Shown here: piece by piece, positions 61,181-61,515 of the stretch
How the letters are laid out: the number at the start of each line of letters is the position of its first letter
Position numbering within the stretch: the first letter of the stretch is position 1
Assembly: GCF_001298105.1 (NCBI RefSeq)
Contig: NZ_LGJH01000132.1
Location: 1-61,515 of the forward strand
Origin: Novosphingobium sp. ST904
GTDB taxonomy: Bacteria; Pseudomonadota; Alphaproteobacteria; Sphingomonadales; Sphingomonadaceae
Direction of reading: 5' to 3'
Length of the DNA: 61,515 nt
Translations under genes and position numbers: made by a program
The notes under the pieces: generated by a model
The model's input: only the letters and a program-made list of their open reading frames with translations
What the model was told of the DNA's origin: nothing
The model's database searches: none

Positions 61181-61193
61181 GACGGCGCCCGCC

Positions 61194-61460
61194 TCACTCG
61201 GCGGCTTCTGACAACAGATGCTGCCAGGGTTCGGGGCCGTTCAGATCGAGGCGTTTGATCGTCACCAGATCGCGAGTGATCTCAGCCTTCTCCCGCAACC
61301 GCTGGAGCACGGCGGGGAAGATGTCCACGAGCTGCACGTAATCGTCGATCGTCGCCCCTTCCCTGTCAGCCTGGGCATACCGGTGCCGGGCCAGCCTGAG
61401 CAGGTCCTCATCGGTCGTAAGCGTCCGACCTCGACCGTTGACGGTAGGAGACGCCCCAGA
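61194..61460 (-). CDS. Hypothetical protein, partial or start unclear
   Basis: A minus-strand frame open from about 61460 to the stop at 61194 encodes DLLRLARHRYAQADREGATI, DDYVQLVDIFPAVLQRLREK and NGPEPWQHLLSEAAE. No good start codon is seen, so the beginning may be in another frame. It ends 14 bases before the YozE-like start and is probably in the same operon. Family unknown. Confidence 0.45.
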   Translation of the reverse strand, partial: SGASPTVNGRGRTLTTDEDLLRLARHRYAQADREGATIDDYVQLVDIFPAVLQRLREKAEITRDLVTIKRLDLNGPEPWQHLLSEAAE

Positions 61461-61515
61461 GCGAATGTTGCGATCTCAAGGCTGCGGTGTAGTTTGAATG
61501 AATGATAGCGCGAAA

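Noticed and set aside
60788..61258. Plus-strand frame of 156 codons after the tape measure
   Set aside because: Antisense to the YozE-like gene and not a continuation of the tape measure in any frame.

Overview
This is a high-GC chromosomal window from an alphaproteobacterium, most likely a sphingomonad (Novosphingobium or Sphingobium-like). That placement is inferred from gene content and protein resemblance: omega subunit, a DUF3667 protein, TonB receptor, NasT/NasS-type nitrate control, Kup. No rRNA or tRNA gene was recognised that could confirm it.

Positions 1-26400 are host chromosome. They hold the end of a TonB-dependent receptor, a small gene behind a Fur-box-like 7-1-7 palindrome, a LysR regulator divergent from an alpha/beta hydrolase, a DEDDh exonuclease with a BRCT domain, a DUF3667 membrane protein, a ParA-type ATPase, rpoZ, an S9A prolyl oligopeptidase, a three-gene repair operon (2OG oxygenase, AlkB-like, Tag), an IS110-family element, and a DUF6607 protein behind a second Fur-like site. 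Next comes a nitrate/nitrite assimilation block on the minus strand: nasT-nasS, narK-type transporter, outer-membrane porin, and nirB-nirD-SUMT-moeA. Two leaders in this block, before narK and before nirB, each carry tandem hexaloop hairpins followed by an intrinsic terminator. This is the architecture expected for NasT (ANTAR) antitermination, and nasT itself lies in the same window. A TPP riboswitch precedes tenA; a YbaN-like protein and kup follow.

Positions 26480-60790 are a prophage. It starts with a tyrosine recombinase, an AlpA-like gene, a beta-class DNA methyltransferase, and a divergent HNH nuclease with a probable SRA-like domain. A leftward early operon (36350 down to 29926) carries recombination and repair functions: Rad52/Erf-like protein, SSB, NinB, DUF968 nuclease, SF1 helicase. 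The immunity region (36420-38900) has a CI-like S24 repressor, a Cro-like protein and five copies of a TGCCC-N5-GGGCA operator in two clusters. A rightward operon encodes small HTH proteins, Dam, a GapR-like protein, RusA and replication proteins, then a full siphovirus-type head and tail module: terminase, portal fused to a PBECR-like nuclease domain, minor head protein, DUF2213 protease/scaffold, gpD, MCP-E, connectors, tail tube, tail chaperone with an A7 slippery site, and tape measure. Several lower-GC or secreted/membrane cargo genes interrupt the structural module. The prophage stops inside or just after the tape-measure gene, with no distal tail or lysis genes; YozE-like and other host or plasmid-type genes follow.

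At least fifteen genes that should be intact (nirB, nirD, SUMT, nasT, tenA, portal, tape measure and others) are broken by apparent frameshifts, and each one I checked would be repaired by adding a single base. The pattern points to systematic single-base deletion errors in the assembly rather than real gene decay. These loci are described as whole genes with the break noted.
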